Notes under the pieces: generated by a model
The model's input: the letters and a program-made list of their open reading frames with translations, nothing else
Told to the model about the DNA's origin: nothing
Database searches by the model: none
In this document: positions 55,611-63,796 of the stretch, piece by piece
Position numbering within the stretch: the first letter of the stretch is position 1
Layout: the number at the start of each line of letters is the position of its first letter
Source of the DNA: Oscillospiraceae bacterium
GTDB lineage: Bacteria > Bacillota > Clostridia > Oscillospirales > Oscillospiraceae
Assembly: GCA_022800755.1 (NCBI GenBank)
Contig: JAAWQX010000009.1
Span: 1 to 64,000 of the forward strand
Length of the DNA stretch: 64,000 nucleotides
Direction: 5' to 3'
Program-made: the position numbers and the translations under genes

Positions 55611-56507
55611 ATGGAATTTATTGGACCGGCCCTATTGGTCATTCTCGTCATTCTGGCGCTGCTGCTCATCGTGCGGAATATCCGCGTGGTGCAGCAGGCA
55701 AACGCTTACGTCATCGAGCGCCTGGGCGCGTACAGCACCACCTGGAGCGTGGGGCTGCATATTAAGATCCCGTTCATCGAGCGGGTGGCAAAGGTCGTGT
55801 CTTTGAAAGAGCAGGTGGCGGATTTCCTGCCCCAGCCGGTCATTACCAAGGACAATGTCACCATGCAGATCGATACCGTGGTGTATTTCCAGATCACGGA
55901 CCCGAAGCTGTATACTTACGGCATCGAGCAGCCTATGCTGGCCATTGAAAACCTGTCCGCAACCACCCTGCGTAATATCATCGGCGATCTGGAACTGGAC
56001 CAGTGCCTGACCAGCCGGGATATCATCAACAGCAAAATGCGCTCCATTCTGGACGAGGCCACCGACCCTTGGGGCATCAAGGTCAACCGGGTGGAGCTGA
56101 AAAATATCATCCCGCCCCGGGAGATCCAAGATGCCATGGAAAAGCAGATGAAGGCCGAGCGCGAGCGGCGTGAAGCCATCCTCCGGGCCGAGGGCGAGAA
56201 GCGCGCCGCCATTTTGGAGGCCGAGGGCGAAAAGGAATCCGCCATCCTCCGGGCCGACGCGAAAAAGCAGCAGCAGATCTTGGAAGCCGAGGGCGAGGCG
56301 GAAGCCATCCTCACCGTTCAGCGGGCTACCGCCGAGGGTATCCGGCTCATCAATGAGTCCGTCCCCAGCGAGGCGGTCATTAAGATCAAAGCGCTGGAAG
56401 CCTTTGCCGCTGCCGCCGATGGAAAGGCTACTAAAATTATCATTCCCTCTCAGATTCAGAGCCTTGCGGGTCTGGCCGAGGGGCTTGTTGAAGCCGTCAA
56501 ACAATAA
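55611..56507 (+). CDS. SPFH-domain protein (paraslipin/stomatin type)
   Basis: This 298-residue protein has an N-terminal membrane anchor (residues 4-22) and the SPFH/band 7 domain (VIERLGAYSTTWSVGLHIKIPFIERV, then NIIGDLELDQCLTSRDIINSKMRSILDEA). A long coiled coil is rich in AEGE repeats (about 180-235). Such proteins oligomerise on membranes and organise microdomains. A GGAGG site precedes the ATG, and a terminator follows. Confidence 0.92.
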   Translation: MEFIGPALLVILVILALLLIVRNIRVVQQANAYVIERLGAYSTTWSVGLHIKIPFIERVAKVVSLKEQVADFLPQPVITKDNVTMQIDTVVYFQITDPKLYTYGIEQPMLAIENLSATTLRNIIGDLELDQCLTSRDIINSKMRSILDEATDPWGIKVNRVELKNIIPPREIQDAMEKQMKAERERREAILRAEGEKRAAILEAEGEKESAILRADAKKQQQILEAEGEAEAILTVQRATAEGIRLINESVPSEAVIKIKALEAFAAAADGKATKIIIPSQIQSLAGLAEGLVEAVKQ

Positions 56508-56531
56508 CCGGGGCGTTTCCCCGTACCACTT

Positions 56532-56566
56532 CCCCGAATTGCCCCAGGGCGATTCGGGGATTTTTG
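56532..56566 (+). terminator. Terminator after the SPFH gene
   Basis: The stem CCCCGAAT/ATTCGGGG is followed by ATTTTTG. It lies 15 bp before the hexokinase start, so that gene may be read through or have a promoter not recognised. Confidence 0.6.
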
Positions 56567-56580
56567 AAAGGAACTGCGTT

Positions 56581-57828
56581 ATGGATCAAATACAATATTT
56601 CCTCCACCGGCACCGGATGGCGCCTGGGTCTGTTTCCTATGACGCGCTCACCCAGGAAATTTTTCTGCAAATGGAGCGGGGGCTCGCCGGGGATGGGACT
56701 TCTATCCCCATGCTGCCCAGTTATGTTTACGCCGGGGGCGCTCCCGCGCTGGGGATCCCCGCCGCGGTCATTGACGCGGGGGGCACGAATTTCCGCAGCG
56801 CGCTGGTCACGCTGACGAAGCAAGGGCCGGAGGTGGAGGCCCTCACCGTCACGCCCATGCCCGGCACCGACGGGGAAGCCACCTGGGAAGCGTTCATCGC
56901 CCGCTGTGCCGACGGCGTGGAACCCCTGCTGGCCCGTACCGACCGCATCGGCATCTGCTTTTCCTTCTCCTTTACCCCCACCCCCGACGGGGACGGGCAG
57001 GTCATGCAAATTACCAAGGAAGTGCGGATCTCCGGCGCGGCCGGGCGGCCCATTTGCACGGATTTAGCCGCGGAATTGGCCCGGCGGGGGCATGAAAACC
57101 TCCGCTTCGCGCTCATCAACGACACGCTGGCAGTTCATCTGGGCGTGGCCGCCGGGGCGGGTCTGGCCCCGGGAAACTGTATGGGGATGGTCTGCGGCAC
57201 GGGGTCTAACGTGTGCTGCGCGGTGGACAGCCGGCGCATCACGAAGTATGCTGTTCCCGACCGGGGGGCCATGCTCATCAATACGGAATCCGGCTTTTTT
57301 ACCGGCGTGGCCCAGGGGGATTTCGACCGGGCGCTGGACGCTTCCACCGCTGACCCGGGCCATGCGCTCAGTGAGAAAATGGTCTCCGGGGCGTATTTGG
57401 GCGAGCTGTGCCGGCTGACCTTGCAGGGGGCGGCCCGGGAGGGGCTGTTTTCCAAGGCCGGGGCGAAGCGGATTTTGCAGATGGATACGCTAACCTCTAA
57501 CGAGGCGGACGGGCTGTCCGGGCCGCTGGAAAAGCTGTCCAAGGCGGACAAGGCCGTGGCGGACGCGCTCATTGATGCGGTGTTCGACCGCTCGGCGAAG
57601 GTCATGTGCTGTACCCTGTGCGCCGTGCTGCGGCTGACGGGACAGGGGATGCGGGACGTGTTCCACATTGGCGCAGAGGGGTCGTTGTTCCAGAAAAGCG
57701 CGCGGTTCCGGCCCGCGCTGGAGCGGCACATGCATGTGTACGCCCGGAAGTGCCTGGCGCGGCGGTATGAGTTCGTTTCGTGCGAGAATACAACGCTGTT
57801 GGGCGCCGCCTGCGCGGTGCTGCTGTGA
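56581..57828 (+). CDS. Hexokinase-family sugar kinase
   Basis: This 415-residue protein has the actin-like ATPase fold of hexokinases: phosphate-1 motif VIDAGGTNFRSALV, FSFSFTPTPDGDG, NDTLAVHLG with the catalytic Asp, and the adenosine-side GMVCGTGSNVCC. It lacks the ROK zinc motif, so it belongs to the hexokinase-like group found in Clostridia. It phosphorylates glucose or a related hexose with ATP. The ATG at 56581 is preceded by AAGGA; a longer frame runs inside the SPFH gene. Confidence 0.85.
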   Translation: MDQIQYFLHRHRMAPGSVSYDALTQEIFLQMERGLAGDGTSIPMLPSYVYAGGAPALGIPAAVIDAGGTNFRSALVTLTKQGPEVEALTVTPMPGTDGEATWEAFIARCADGVEPLLARTDRIGICFSFSFTPTPDGDGQVMQITKEVRISGAAGRPICTDLAAELARRGHENLRFALINDTLAVHLGVAAGAGLAPGNCMGMVCGTGSNVCCAVDSRRITKYAVPDRGAMLINTESGFFTGVAQGDFDRALDASTADPGHALSEKMVSGAYLGELCRLTLQGAAREGLFSKAGAKRILQMDTLTSNEADGLSGPLEKLSKADKAVADALIDAVFDRSAKVMCCTLCAVLRLTGQGMRDVFHIGAEGSLFQKSARFRPALERHMHVYARKCLARRYEFVSCENTTLLGAACAVLL

Positions 57829-57841
57829 GAAGAATCGCTGC

Positions 57842-58447
57842 ATGAAAAAATTCGTTTTAGTATCTGCTTTGCTTTTGTGTCTGCTGCTCACTGGGTGCGC
57901 CAAACAGGAAACGGAAGTCCCGGACACGAACGCCACCGTCACCATCGCAGACCGGACGGTGCAGTTTGCACTTCCTGATGGGCTGGAAGTGGAAAGCTCC
58001 AAATTACCCGGGGACTACATTTTCACACCCATGGCCTATGAACCGCCCGCCGACGCGGCAGAGGCGTTTTCCGCGCCCGACATCTGGTGTGCCTCCGGCA
58101 GCGCGGAATGCCTGCCGAACAATGCAAACTGGTGGATCAAAGACGTCTTGAAGGCCGCCCCGGTGTATGAGAATCACAGCGGGATCGTGGAAGACATCGG
58201 CAATATAGACGGTACATCGGAACCCGCTTATCTGTACAAGGTCGAGCATGACCTCTATTCCCTGGGAATTCTGGTGCGATTGGAAGAGGAAGGCGTCGAT
58301 ATTGACGCGTTTGCGCATTTCAGTGAATCCTGGTGCGGCCTGTTCGGCAGCGCGGAGGACGAGTATCTGACGCTGTTTACGCTGAACGCAAAGAGTTCCT
58401 CCCGGGACGACGCCATCGCCTTGGCAAAAAGCGTGGTGATATCATGA
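57842..58447 (+). CDS. Putative lipoprotein
   Basis: This 201-residue protein has a lipoprotein signal peptide with lipobox LLTGC (Cys19). The mature part has no recognised domain. It contains a beta-rich region (TVTIADRTVQFALPDGLEVESSKLP) reminiscent of small surface lipoproteins. It starts 13 bp after the hexokinase gene and overlaps the GNAT gene by 4 nt. Function unknown. Confidence 0.75.
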   Translation: MKKFVLVSALLLCLLLTGCAKQETEVPDTNATVTIADRTVQFALPDGLEVESSKLPGDYIFTPMAYEPPADAAEAFSAPDIWCASGSAECLPNNANWWIKDVLKAAPVYENHSGIVEDIGNIDGTSEPAYLYKVEHDLYSLGILVRLEEEGVDIDAFAHFSESWCGLFGSAEDEYLTLFTLNAKSSSRDDAIALAKSVVIS

Positions 58448-58938
58448 CCATTCGACTGATTCGGCCCGATGACGACCGGATGGCGGTGAGCCGGGTGTAC
58501 GAGGAGAGCTGGAAAACGGTTTACCGGGGGATCATTCCCGATGCGTTTTTGGACAGTATCCCGGTGGGGCATTGGATGGCCGCGCGCTCGGATGGGCCGA
58601 CAGACCGTACTTTGCTGCTGTTGGACGGCGGGGAAATCATCGGGGTATCTACGGTCTGCCGGTCCCGGTTTGGCGATTGGCCGGACTGGGGCGAGGTGGT
58701 GTCCTTGTATCTTCGGCCCGCGTATATGGACAAGGGGCTGGGCGGGCCGCTGTTGGAAGCGGCGGTGAACGCCTTGCGGGAGCAGGGGTTCCGGCAGATT
58801 TTCCTCTGGGTGCTGGAGGAAAACGCCCGGGCCCGGCATTTTTACGAGAAACACGGCTTTGTCTGCTCAGGTGACGCCCGGGAAGACGAGATCGGCGGAA
58901 AAATCGTCCGGGAAGCGCGGTATATCCACAGCTTCTGA
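58444..58938 (+). CDS. GNAT-family acetyltransferase
   Basis: This 164-residue N-acetyltransferase has the acetyl-CoA-binding motif LRPAYMDKGLGGPLLEAAVNALREQG. The C-terminal VLEENARARHFYEKHGFV is also typical of the GNAT fold. The acceptor substrate is unknown. The ATG overlaps the lipoprotein stop (ATGA). Confidence 0.88.
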   Translation: MTIRLIRPDDDRMAVSRVYEESWKTVYRGIIPDAFLDSIPVGHWMAARSDGPTDRTLLLLDGGEIIGVSTVCRSRFGDWPDWGEVVSLYLRPAYMDKGLGGPLLEAAVNALREQGFRQIFLWVLEENARARHFYEKHGFVCSGDAREDEIGGKIVREARYIHSF

Positions 58939-58952
58939 GGGCATATCCACGC

Positions 58953-58986
58953 ATCCCCTCCCATACAGTTTGGTATGGGAGGGGAT
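58953..58986 (+). promoter_or_regulatory. Hairpin sequestering the spmA ribosome binding site
   Basis: A perfect 14-bp stem (58953-58966 with 58973-58986) with loop AGTTTG has the GGGAGGGG Shine-Dalgarno sequence in its 3' arm, immediately before the TTG start of spmA. Only TTTT follows, so it is a poor terminator. Translational control of spmA is a fair inference. Confidence 0.55.
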
Positions 58987-58990
58987 CGTT

Positions 58991-59557
58991 TTGCAATTAG
59001 CCTTTATTTGGGTCATCGGCGTGGCCGCCGCGGTGGGGTACGGCATCTTTGCCGATACCGCCGACGCTGTGGCTGCCGCTTTGTTCGACGGCGTGAACGC
59101 CGCCGTGGAATTCTGCCTGGGCGCGGGGGTCATTATGTGCCTGTGGTGCGGCGTGTTTGAGGTCATGCGCCGGGCGGGGCTGGCTGATGGCTTGTCCCGC
59201 TTGTTGAGACCAATATTATGTAAACTATTCCCGGAGACCTCCAGGCACCGGGAGACTTTTGACGCGCTGTCGTCCAATGTGGCGGCCAACCTTCTGGGGC
59301 TGGGCAACGCGGCAACACCTATGGGCATCCGGGCGGCACAGGGAATGGCGCAGGCCCATGGCAGGCGGTCCGCCCGGGAATTGGCTACGCTCGTAGTGCT
59401 CAACACCGCTTCCGTGCAGCTCATCCCCAGCACCATCGCGTCTGTACGGGCTGCCTGCGGCGCGGCGGTACCCTTTGATATCCTCCCGGCGGTGTGGGTG
59501 ACTTCCGTTTGCTCCGTGGCCGCGGGGCTGCTCTCGGTTCGGGTGCTGCGCCCATGA
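58991..59557 (+). CDS. spmA: Spore maturation protein A
   Basis: This 188-residue membrane protein with a nucleoside-recognition (Gate-like) domain begins LQLAFIWVIGVAAAVGYGIF. It has the family motif NVAANLLGLGNAATPMGI and NTASVQLIPSTIAS. SpmA and SpmB are needed for spore core dehydration. No ATG is available; the TTG at 58991 has GGAGGGG 6 nt upstream and matches the family N-terminus. The upstream hairpin buries this ribosome binding site. Confidence 0.87.
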   Translation: MQLAFIWVIGVAAAVGYGIFADTADAVAAALFDGVNAAVEFCLGAGVIMCLWCGVFEVMRRAGLADGLSRLLRPILCKLFPETSRHRETFDALSSNVAANLLGLGNAATPMGIRAAQGMAQAHGRRSARELATLVVLNTASVQLIPSTIASVRAACGAAVPFDILPAVWVTSVCSVAAGLLSVRVLRP

Positions 59558-60075
59558 ATACGGTTCTCACGCTGATGATGCCGCTCATCCTGGGGAGCGT
59601 GGGGCTGTATGCCCTGGGGCGCAAGGTGGACGTATTTGCCGCTTTGACTGACGGCGCGGCGGACGGACTGCGGACGCTGCTGCGGATCTTTCCGGCCCTG
59701 CTGATGCTGCTGCCCATGATCTATATGCTCCGGGCCTCCGGGCTGCTGGACGCGTTGACAAAACTGGCCGCCCCGGTGCTGGCGTGGCTGGGTATCCCGG
59801 CGGAACTGACGTCTCTGATGCTTCTGCGGCCTTTAAGCGGCAGCGGCGCGCTGGCGGCAGCCACGGAGACCATTCGGGAATTCGGAGCGGATTCCATCAT
59901 CGGCCGCACCGCGGCGGTGATGATCGGGTCTACGGAGACGACCTTTTACGTCATTGCCGTTTATTTCGGCGCAGCGGGGATCAAAAATGGGAAAAAAATC
60001 ATTCCGGCAGCACTCATTGCCGATCTGGTGGGGTTTGTCATGGCCGCGGTGACGGTGCGGTGGTTCTGGGGTTAA
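59554..60075 (+). CDS. spmB: Spore maturation protein B
   Basis: This 173-residue membrane protein is the partner of SpmA, with LRPLSGSGALAAATETIREFGADSIIGRTAAVMIGSTETTFYVIAVYFG typical of SpmB (shown here in part as adjoining motifs). Its ATG overlaps the spmA stop (ATGA), so the two are translationally coupled. Confidence 0.9.
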   Translation: MNTVLTLMMPLILGSVGLYALGRKVDVFAALTDGAADGLRTLLRIFPALLMLLPMIYMLRASGLLDALTKLAAPVLAWLGIPAELTSLMLLRPLSGSGALAAATETIREFGADSIIGRTAAVMIGSTETTFYVIAVYFGAAGIKNGKKIIPAALIADLVGFVMAAVTVRWFWG

Positions 60076-60158
60076 GTTTCCGGGCGGAAATGTCACGAAA
60101 AATTGGTGGATTTTCTTCCCGGGACCCGGTATACTGCCATCATCAGGAGGTGATGACA

Positions 60159-60617
60159 GTGACCTTGGGAAACCGTTTGTTTCATGCCAGAAAAAGCGTG
60201 GGGCTTTCACAAGAGGATGTGGCAGAGCGGCTGGGCGTGAGCCGGCAGACTATTTCCAAGTGGGAGACCGACGAAACTCTGCCCGATATCCGGCAGGCCA
60301 AACAGATGGCGGGGTTCTACCGCGTCACCTTGGACGAGCTGATCGAGTTTGACCCGGAGGTGCAGGAGATCGAGCAGATGATCGAGCGCACCAGTGAGGA
60401 AATTCAGGAAAAAATCGACTGGAACCGGGTGTGGGGCAAAAAGTACCCGGTGCTGGTCAAGTACCAGAAAGAAGTCAACACGCCCTATTACGCCGTGAAG
60501 CTGGAAGTCCTGCTCAAGCAGCTGCGGGAGGAGTATGGGTACAACGAGTTGGACGCATTTCTGGTACTCAAAGATATCCTTGCCCAGGTGTGGAACAGCC
60601 GGAAGCAAAAAACATAA
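60159..60617 (+). CDS. XRE-family regulator
   Basis: This 152-residue protein has an N-terminal HTH (LFHARKSVGLSQEDVAERLGVSRQTISKWETDETLPD). A helical C-terminal part shows no recognised domain. The GTG at 60159 is preferred to the ATG at 60153 because the full GGAGGTGAT ribosome binding site ends on that ATG, leaving 8 nt to the GTG. It follows spmB by 83 bp and has its own terminator. The target is unknown. Confidence 0.83.
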   Translation: MTLGNRLFHARKSVGLSQEDVAERLGVSRQTISKWETDETLPDIRQAKQMAGFYRVTLDELIEFDPEVQEIEQMIERTSEEIQEKIDWNRVWGKKYPVLVKYQKEVNTPYYAVKLEVLLKQLREEYGYNELDAFLVLKDILAQVWNSRKQKT

Positions 60618-60645
60618 AAAGGGACTGCAAACGCAGTCCCTTTTG
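60617..60645. terminator. Bidirectional terminator between convergent genes
   Basis: The stem AAAAGGGACTGC/GCAGTCCCTTTT with loop AAAC has T runs on both strands. It serves the XRE gene and argS. Confidence 0.85.
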
Positions 60646-60647
60646 TT

Positions 60648-62345
60648 TTACATTTTTTCCGGGGCCGATACGCCGATAATGTCAAGGCAGATGGCAATGA
60701 CCTGGCGGGTGGCGTCCGCCAGCTTCAAGCGGGCTTTTTGGATGTCCGCCGCCTCGCCCTTGATGCGGCAGGCGTTGTAGAACCGGTGGAACCGGGCCGC
60801 CAGTTCGATGACGTAGCGGTTGAGCCGGCTGGGGTCGTAGTCCCGGGCGGCGTAGCGGATCTCCTCCGGCAGGGCGGAGATCTGCTTGATGAGGTCGATC
60901 TCCTGCTCACCGCTGAGCAGAGACGCGTCAATGTCCGCGAACTGCGGCACCGGAACGCCTTCCTCCGCCAGGGCTTGTACCAAGGAACAGATGCGGGCGT
61001 GGGCGTACTGGACGTAGTACACCGGGTTCTCGCTGTCCTCCCGGACGGCTAAGTCCAAGTCGAATTCCAGATGCGTGTCCGGCTTGGCATTGAAGAAAAA
61101 GCGGCAGGCGTCCACGCCGATCTCATCCATCAGGTCGGCCAGAGTCAGCGCTTTGCCCGTGCGCTTGGAGACCTTCACTACCTCGTCGCCCCGCACAAGG
61201 CGCACCATTTGCATGATGAGGAAATCCAGGTTCCGGCCCTCCAGCCCCAGGGCCGGGGCTTTCATGGTGTTGCCGAAGCGGATGGCGTGACCGTGGTGGT
61301 CCGCGCCCCATACGTCGATGACCCGGTCAAAGTGCCGGTCCACGAATTTGTTCCGATGGTAGGCGATGTCCACGGCGTAGTAGGTGTAAAAGCCGTTGCT
61401 GCGGCGCATGACTTCGTCCTTATCCGCGCCCAGTTCCGTGTTGCGCAGCCACAGCGCGCCGTCCTTTTCATAGGTCAGGCCCGCTTTCGTCAGCAGGTCC
61501 ACGGTCTGGGCCACATAACCGGATTCGTGGAGGCTGCTCTCCAAAAACCAGCGGTCGAACTCCACACGGTACCGGGCCAAATCCTCTTTCATCCGGGCGA
61601 TGTTGTAGGGCAGGCCAAAGGCCACAAATTCTTTGCACCGGGCCTCGCTGGTGACGTTCAGCCACTTGTCCCCGTCCCGCTCGTAAATGAGCTGGGCCAG
61701 GGTCTTGATGTCGTCCCCGTGGTAGCCGTTGTCCGGGAACTCCACGGCGCTTTCCCCCTGCAACAGCTGGAGGTAGCGCGCCTCGATGGACTTGCCGAAC
61801 AGGTCCACCTGGTTGCCTGCGTCGTTGACATAGAACTCCCGGTACACGTCGTAGCCCGCCCGGTCCAGCACAGACGCCAGGGTGTCGCCCAGCACGCCGC
61901 CCCGGGCGTTGCCGATGGTCATGGGGCCGGTGGGGTTGGCGGAGACGAATTCCACCATCACCCGCTCGCCGTGGCCCACGTCTACCCGGCCGTAGTCCTT
62001 CCCGGCGGCTTCCACTTCCGCCAGCACGTCGCTGTACCATTTCTGGGACAGGTAGAAGTTGATGAAGCCCGGTCCCGCGATCTCCGCCCGGTCAAACCAA
62101 GTCCCGGACAGGTCCAGTTCCGCCGCCAGCGCCTCGGCGATCTGCCGGGGGGATTTTTTCATGGGCTTGGCCGATACCATGGCGTGGTTGGCCGCGTAAT
62201 CGCCGTTTTTCGTGTCCTTTGGGATGTCCACGCTGCCGGTAAAGGCGACCTCTCCGGGGAGCGCGCCTTTTTCCACCGCCGCCCGGTACGCGCTTTGCAG
62301 CAGCGCGTCTGCCTTCTGCTTCGCCTGTTCGATCATATTACTCAT
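60648..62345 (-). CDS. argS: Arginyl-tRNA synthetase
   Basis: ArgS is a class I aminoacyl-tRNA synthetase that charges tRNA-Arg. The 565-residue protein has the N-terminal additional domain, the Rossmann fold and a C-terminal anticodon-binding (DALR) domain (YVIELAARFHRFYNACRI). The HIGH-equivalent reads PMTIGNARG, with Thr in place of the first His. The KMSKS-equivalent is VSKRTG. The ATG at 62345 overlaps the upstream DUF1934 gene; an alternative is the ATG at 62336. Confidence 0.94.
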   Translation of the reverse strand: MSNMIEQAKQKADALLQSAYRAAVEKGALPGEVAFTGSVDIPKDTKNGDYAANHAMVSAKPMKKSPRQIAEALAAELDLSGTWFDRAEIAGPGFINFYLSQKWYSDVLAEVEAAGKDYGRVDVGHGERVMVEFVSANPTGPMTIGNARGGVLGDTLASVLDRAGYDVYREFYVNDAGNQVDLFGKSIEARYLQLLQGESAVEFPDNGYHGDDIKTLAQLIYERDGDKWLNVTSEARCKEFVAFGLPYNIARMKEDLARYRVEFDRWFLESSLHESGYVAQTVDLLTKAGLTYEKDGALWLRNTELGADKDEVMRRSNGFYTYYAVDIAYHRNKFVDRHFDRVIDVWGADHHGHAIRFGNTMKAPALGLEGRNLDFLIMQMVRLVRGDEVVKVSKRTGKALTLADLMDEIGVDACRFFFNAKPDTHLEFDLDLAVREDSENPVYYVQYAHARICSLVQALAEEGVPVPQFADIDASLLSGEQEIDLIKQISALPEEIRYAARDYDPSRLNRYVIELAARFHRFYNACRIKGEAADIQKARLKLADATRQVIAICLDIIGVSAPEKM

Positions 62346-62778
62346 CGCTCTCAACCGCCTGTTCTTTGATTTTTACCAGAAACCGGTTCCGGGAGACCAT
62401 CATCCGGTCCAGCTGGAGGGTATAATCAATGTTCAGTTCCCCGCCGTGCTCTCCCAGCTTGTTTGTGATTTTATGGGTGTCCACCCCCAGCGTGGCGCTG
62501 CCGTAGGGCGTCTCGTACAAAAATACGTTCTTCCGGCCCTCCACGAACACCATGCGGCTGGCGAATGTCCCTTTCCGGCTGATGACCACCTCCGCGGGGG
62601 AAAATTGGAATTCCGTCGTCGTTCCCTCCATGCCGGTGATCTCGCTTTCTTCGTAGCGGAAGCTGCCTGTGTCCCCCGCGTATTCGTAAGCGCCCTCCGT
62701 CATCAGTTCGATGTCTTCCTGCTCCTGGTCTTCAAGGCATTGCGTGCCGCTGACGGTGATAATAACTTTCTTTTCCAT
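62338..62778 (-). CDS. ywiB: DUF1934 family protein (YwiB-like)
   Basis: This 146-residue beta-barrel (calycin-like) protein begins MEKKVIITVSGTQ. It has the pattern YEESEITGMEGTTTEFQF and LGVDTHKITNKLGEHGGELNIDYTLQLD. YwiB sits directly upstream of argS in Bacillus, as here. Function unknown. The ATG at 62778 is chosen because the predicted transcription start (about 62802) leaves no leader for the first ATG at 62799, and GGCAGG precedes 62778. Confidence 0.85.
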   Translation of the reverse strand: MEKKVIITVSGTQCLEDQEQEDIELMTEGAYEYAGDTGSFRYEESEITGMEGTTTEFQFSPAEVVISRKGTFASRMVFVEGRKNVFLYETPYGSATLGVDTHKITNKLGEHGGELNIDYTLQLDRMMVSRNRFLVKIKEQAVESDE

Positions 62779-62808
62779 ATTTTTGCCTGCCATACTCATG
62801 ATTTTTCT

Positions 62809-62837
62809 ATTGTATCCTATCTGCGGCGGGATTACAA
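62809..62837 (-). promoter_or_regulatory. Sigma-A promoter of ywiB-argS
   Basis: TTGTAA and TACAAT are separated by 17 bp on the minus strand. No T-box-like leader is present between it and the coding sequence. Confidence 0.65.
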
Positions 62838-62879
62838 GTTTTTCATTGGGAATTTTTTGTAGAATTCCGGCTTGTCTCC

Positions 62880-62888
62880 TGCTATAAT
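62880..62888 (+). promoter_or_regulatory. Extended -10 promoter
   Basis: TGCTATAAT lies about 34 nt upstream of the next gene. The -35 region is poor. Confidence 0.55.
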
Positions 62889-62921
62889 GGGTATGATTGA
62901 ATCAATTCGCAAAGGAGGGCC

Positions 62922-63329
62922 ATGATGACCATTGAACTGACTGACCTGGAATACCGGCGGCTGCTGGACCTGGTGTATGTGGGCAACTGGGTGCTCAACT
63001 CCGCCCGGGGAACTGACCGGTTCGAGGATTATGATTATATGGAATCCAAACTGTTCTCTTACGCGCCCAAATGTGGGATGCGCTCCATGGTGCAGGTCCA
63101 TCATGGCATCGTGCAGCCCAGCAAGGCCTATCAGGAGGGCGGCATCCACGAGGCCATATGCGACTACGAGGACGCCGTCTTTTTTGAGATTCTGGCAGAG
63201 GAACTCGCCCGGCGGGACCTGGGCATGTACGGCATCCCGGAGGATGTCACCCCCCTCACCAGCCGGATGGAGGAATATATGCGGGAATTCGAGGCCAACG
63301 GCATCGAAAATCTTTCTGTGGATATTTGA
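62922..63329 (+). CDS. Uncharacterised acidic protein
   Basis: This 135-residue soluble protein, largely helical and acidic, begins MMTIELTDLEYRRLLDLVYVGNWVLNSARG. It ends FEANGIENLSVDI. It has no signal peptide or membrane segment, and I do not recognise a family with a known role. AAAGGAGG lies just before two consecutive ATG codons. It heads a small plus-strand operon with the alkyltransferase gene 8 bp downstream. Confidence 0.75.
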   Translation: MMTIELTDLEYRRLLDLVYVGNWVLNSARGTDRFEDYDYMESKLFSYAPKCGMRSMVQVHHGIVQPSKAYQEGGIHEAICDYEDAVFFEILAEELARRDLGMYGIPEDVTPLTSRMEEYMREFEANGIENLSVDI

Positions 63330-63337
63330 GGTAAGGT

Positions 63338-63796
63338 ATGGAATTGTACAGTCAGAATCTCTCGCTGCCCATTGGCGATGTGTACATCTGTTCCGACGGA
63401 AGCGCCGTCACCGAGGTGGGCTTCGGCTTCCGGGACGCACCCCGGGGCTGTCCGGTCACGGAGCGGTGCGCCCGGGAATTGGCGGAGTACTGCGCCGGGG
63501 TACGCCGGGACTTTGATGTGCCCCTTTCCCCGGTGGGGACGGCGTTTCAAATGAAGATTTGGGCGCTGCTGCGGGAAATTCCCTATGGGCAGACCGCTAC
63601 ATACGGCGCGCTGGCGGCCAAAGCCGGGAATCCCGGGGCCGCCCGGGCGGTGGGCATGGCCTGTAACCGCAATCCCATCGCCATTCTCATTCCCTGCCAC
63701 CGGGTGGTGGGCAGTAACGGCAGTCTCACCGGGTACGCCGGCGGGCTGGACTTCAAGCAGAGATTGCTGGAATTGGAGGGCGCGTATCATGAATGA
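63338..63796 (+). CDS. ogt: Methylated-DNA-protein-cysteine methyltransferase
   Basis: This suicide repair protein removes alkyl groups from O6-alkylguanine. The 152-residue protein has the C-terminal domain with GTAFQMKIWALLREIPYGQTATYGALAAKAG and the acceptor motif IPCHRVVGSNGSLTGYAGG. It overlaps the next gene by 8 nt. Confidence 0.94.
   Translation: MELYSQNLSLPIGDVYICSDGSAVTEVGFGFRDAPRGCPVTERCARELAEYCAGVRRDFDVPLSPVGTAFQMKIWALLREIPYGQTATYGALAAKAGNPGAARAVGMACNRNPIAILIPCHRVVGSNGSLTGYAGGLDFKQRLLELEGAYHE

Noticed and set aside
61071-62369. Long plus-strand frame opposite argS
   Set aside because: Antisense to a conserved synthetase with all motifs on the minus strand.
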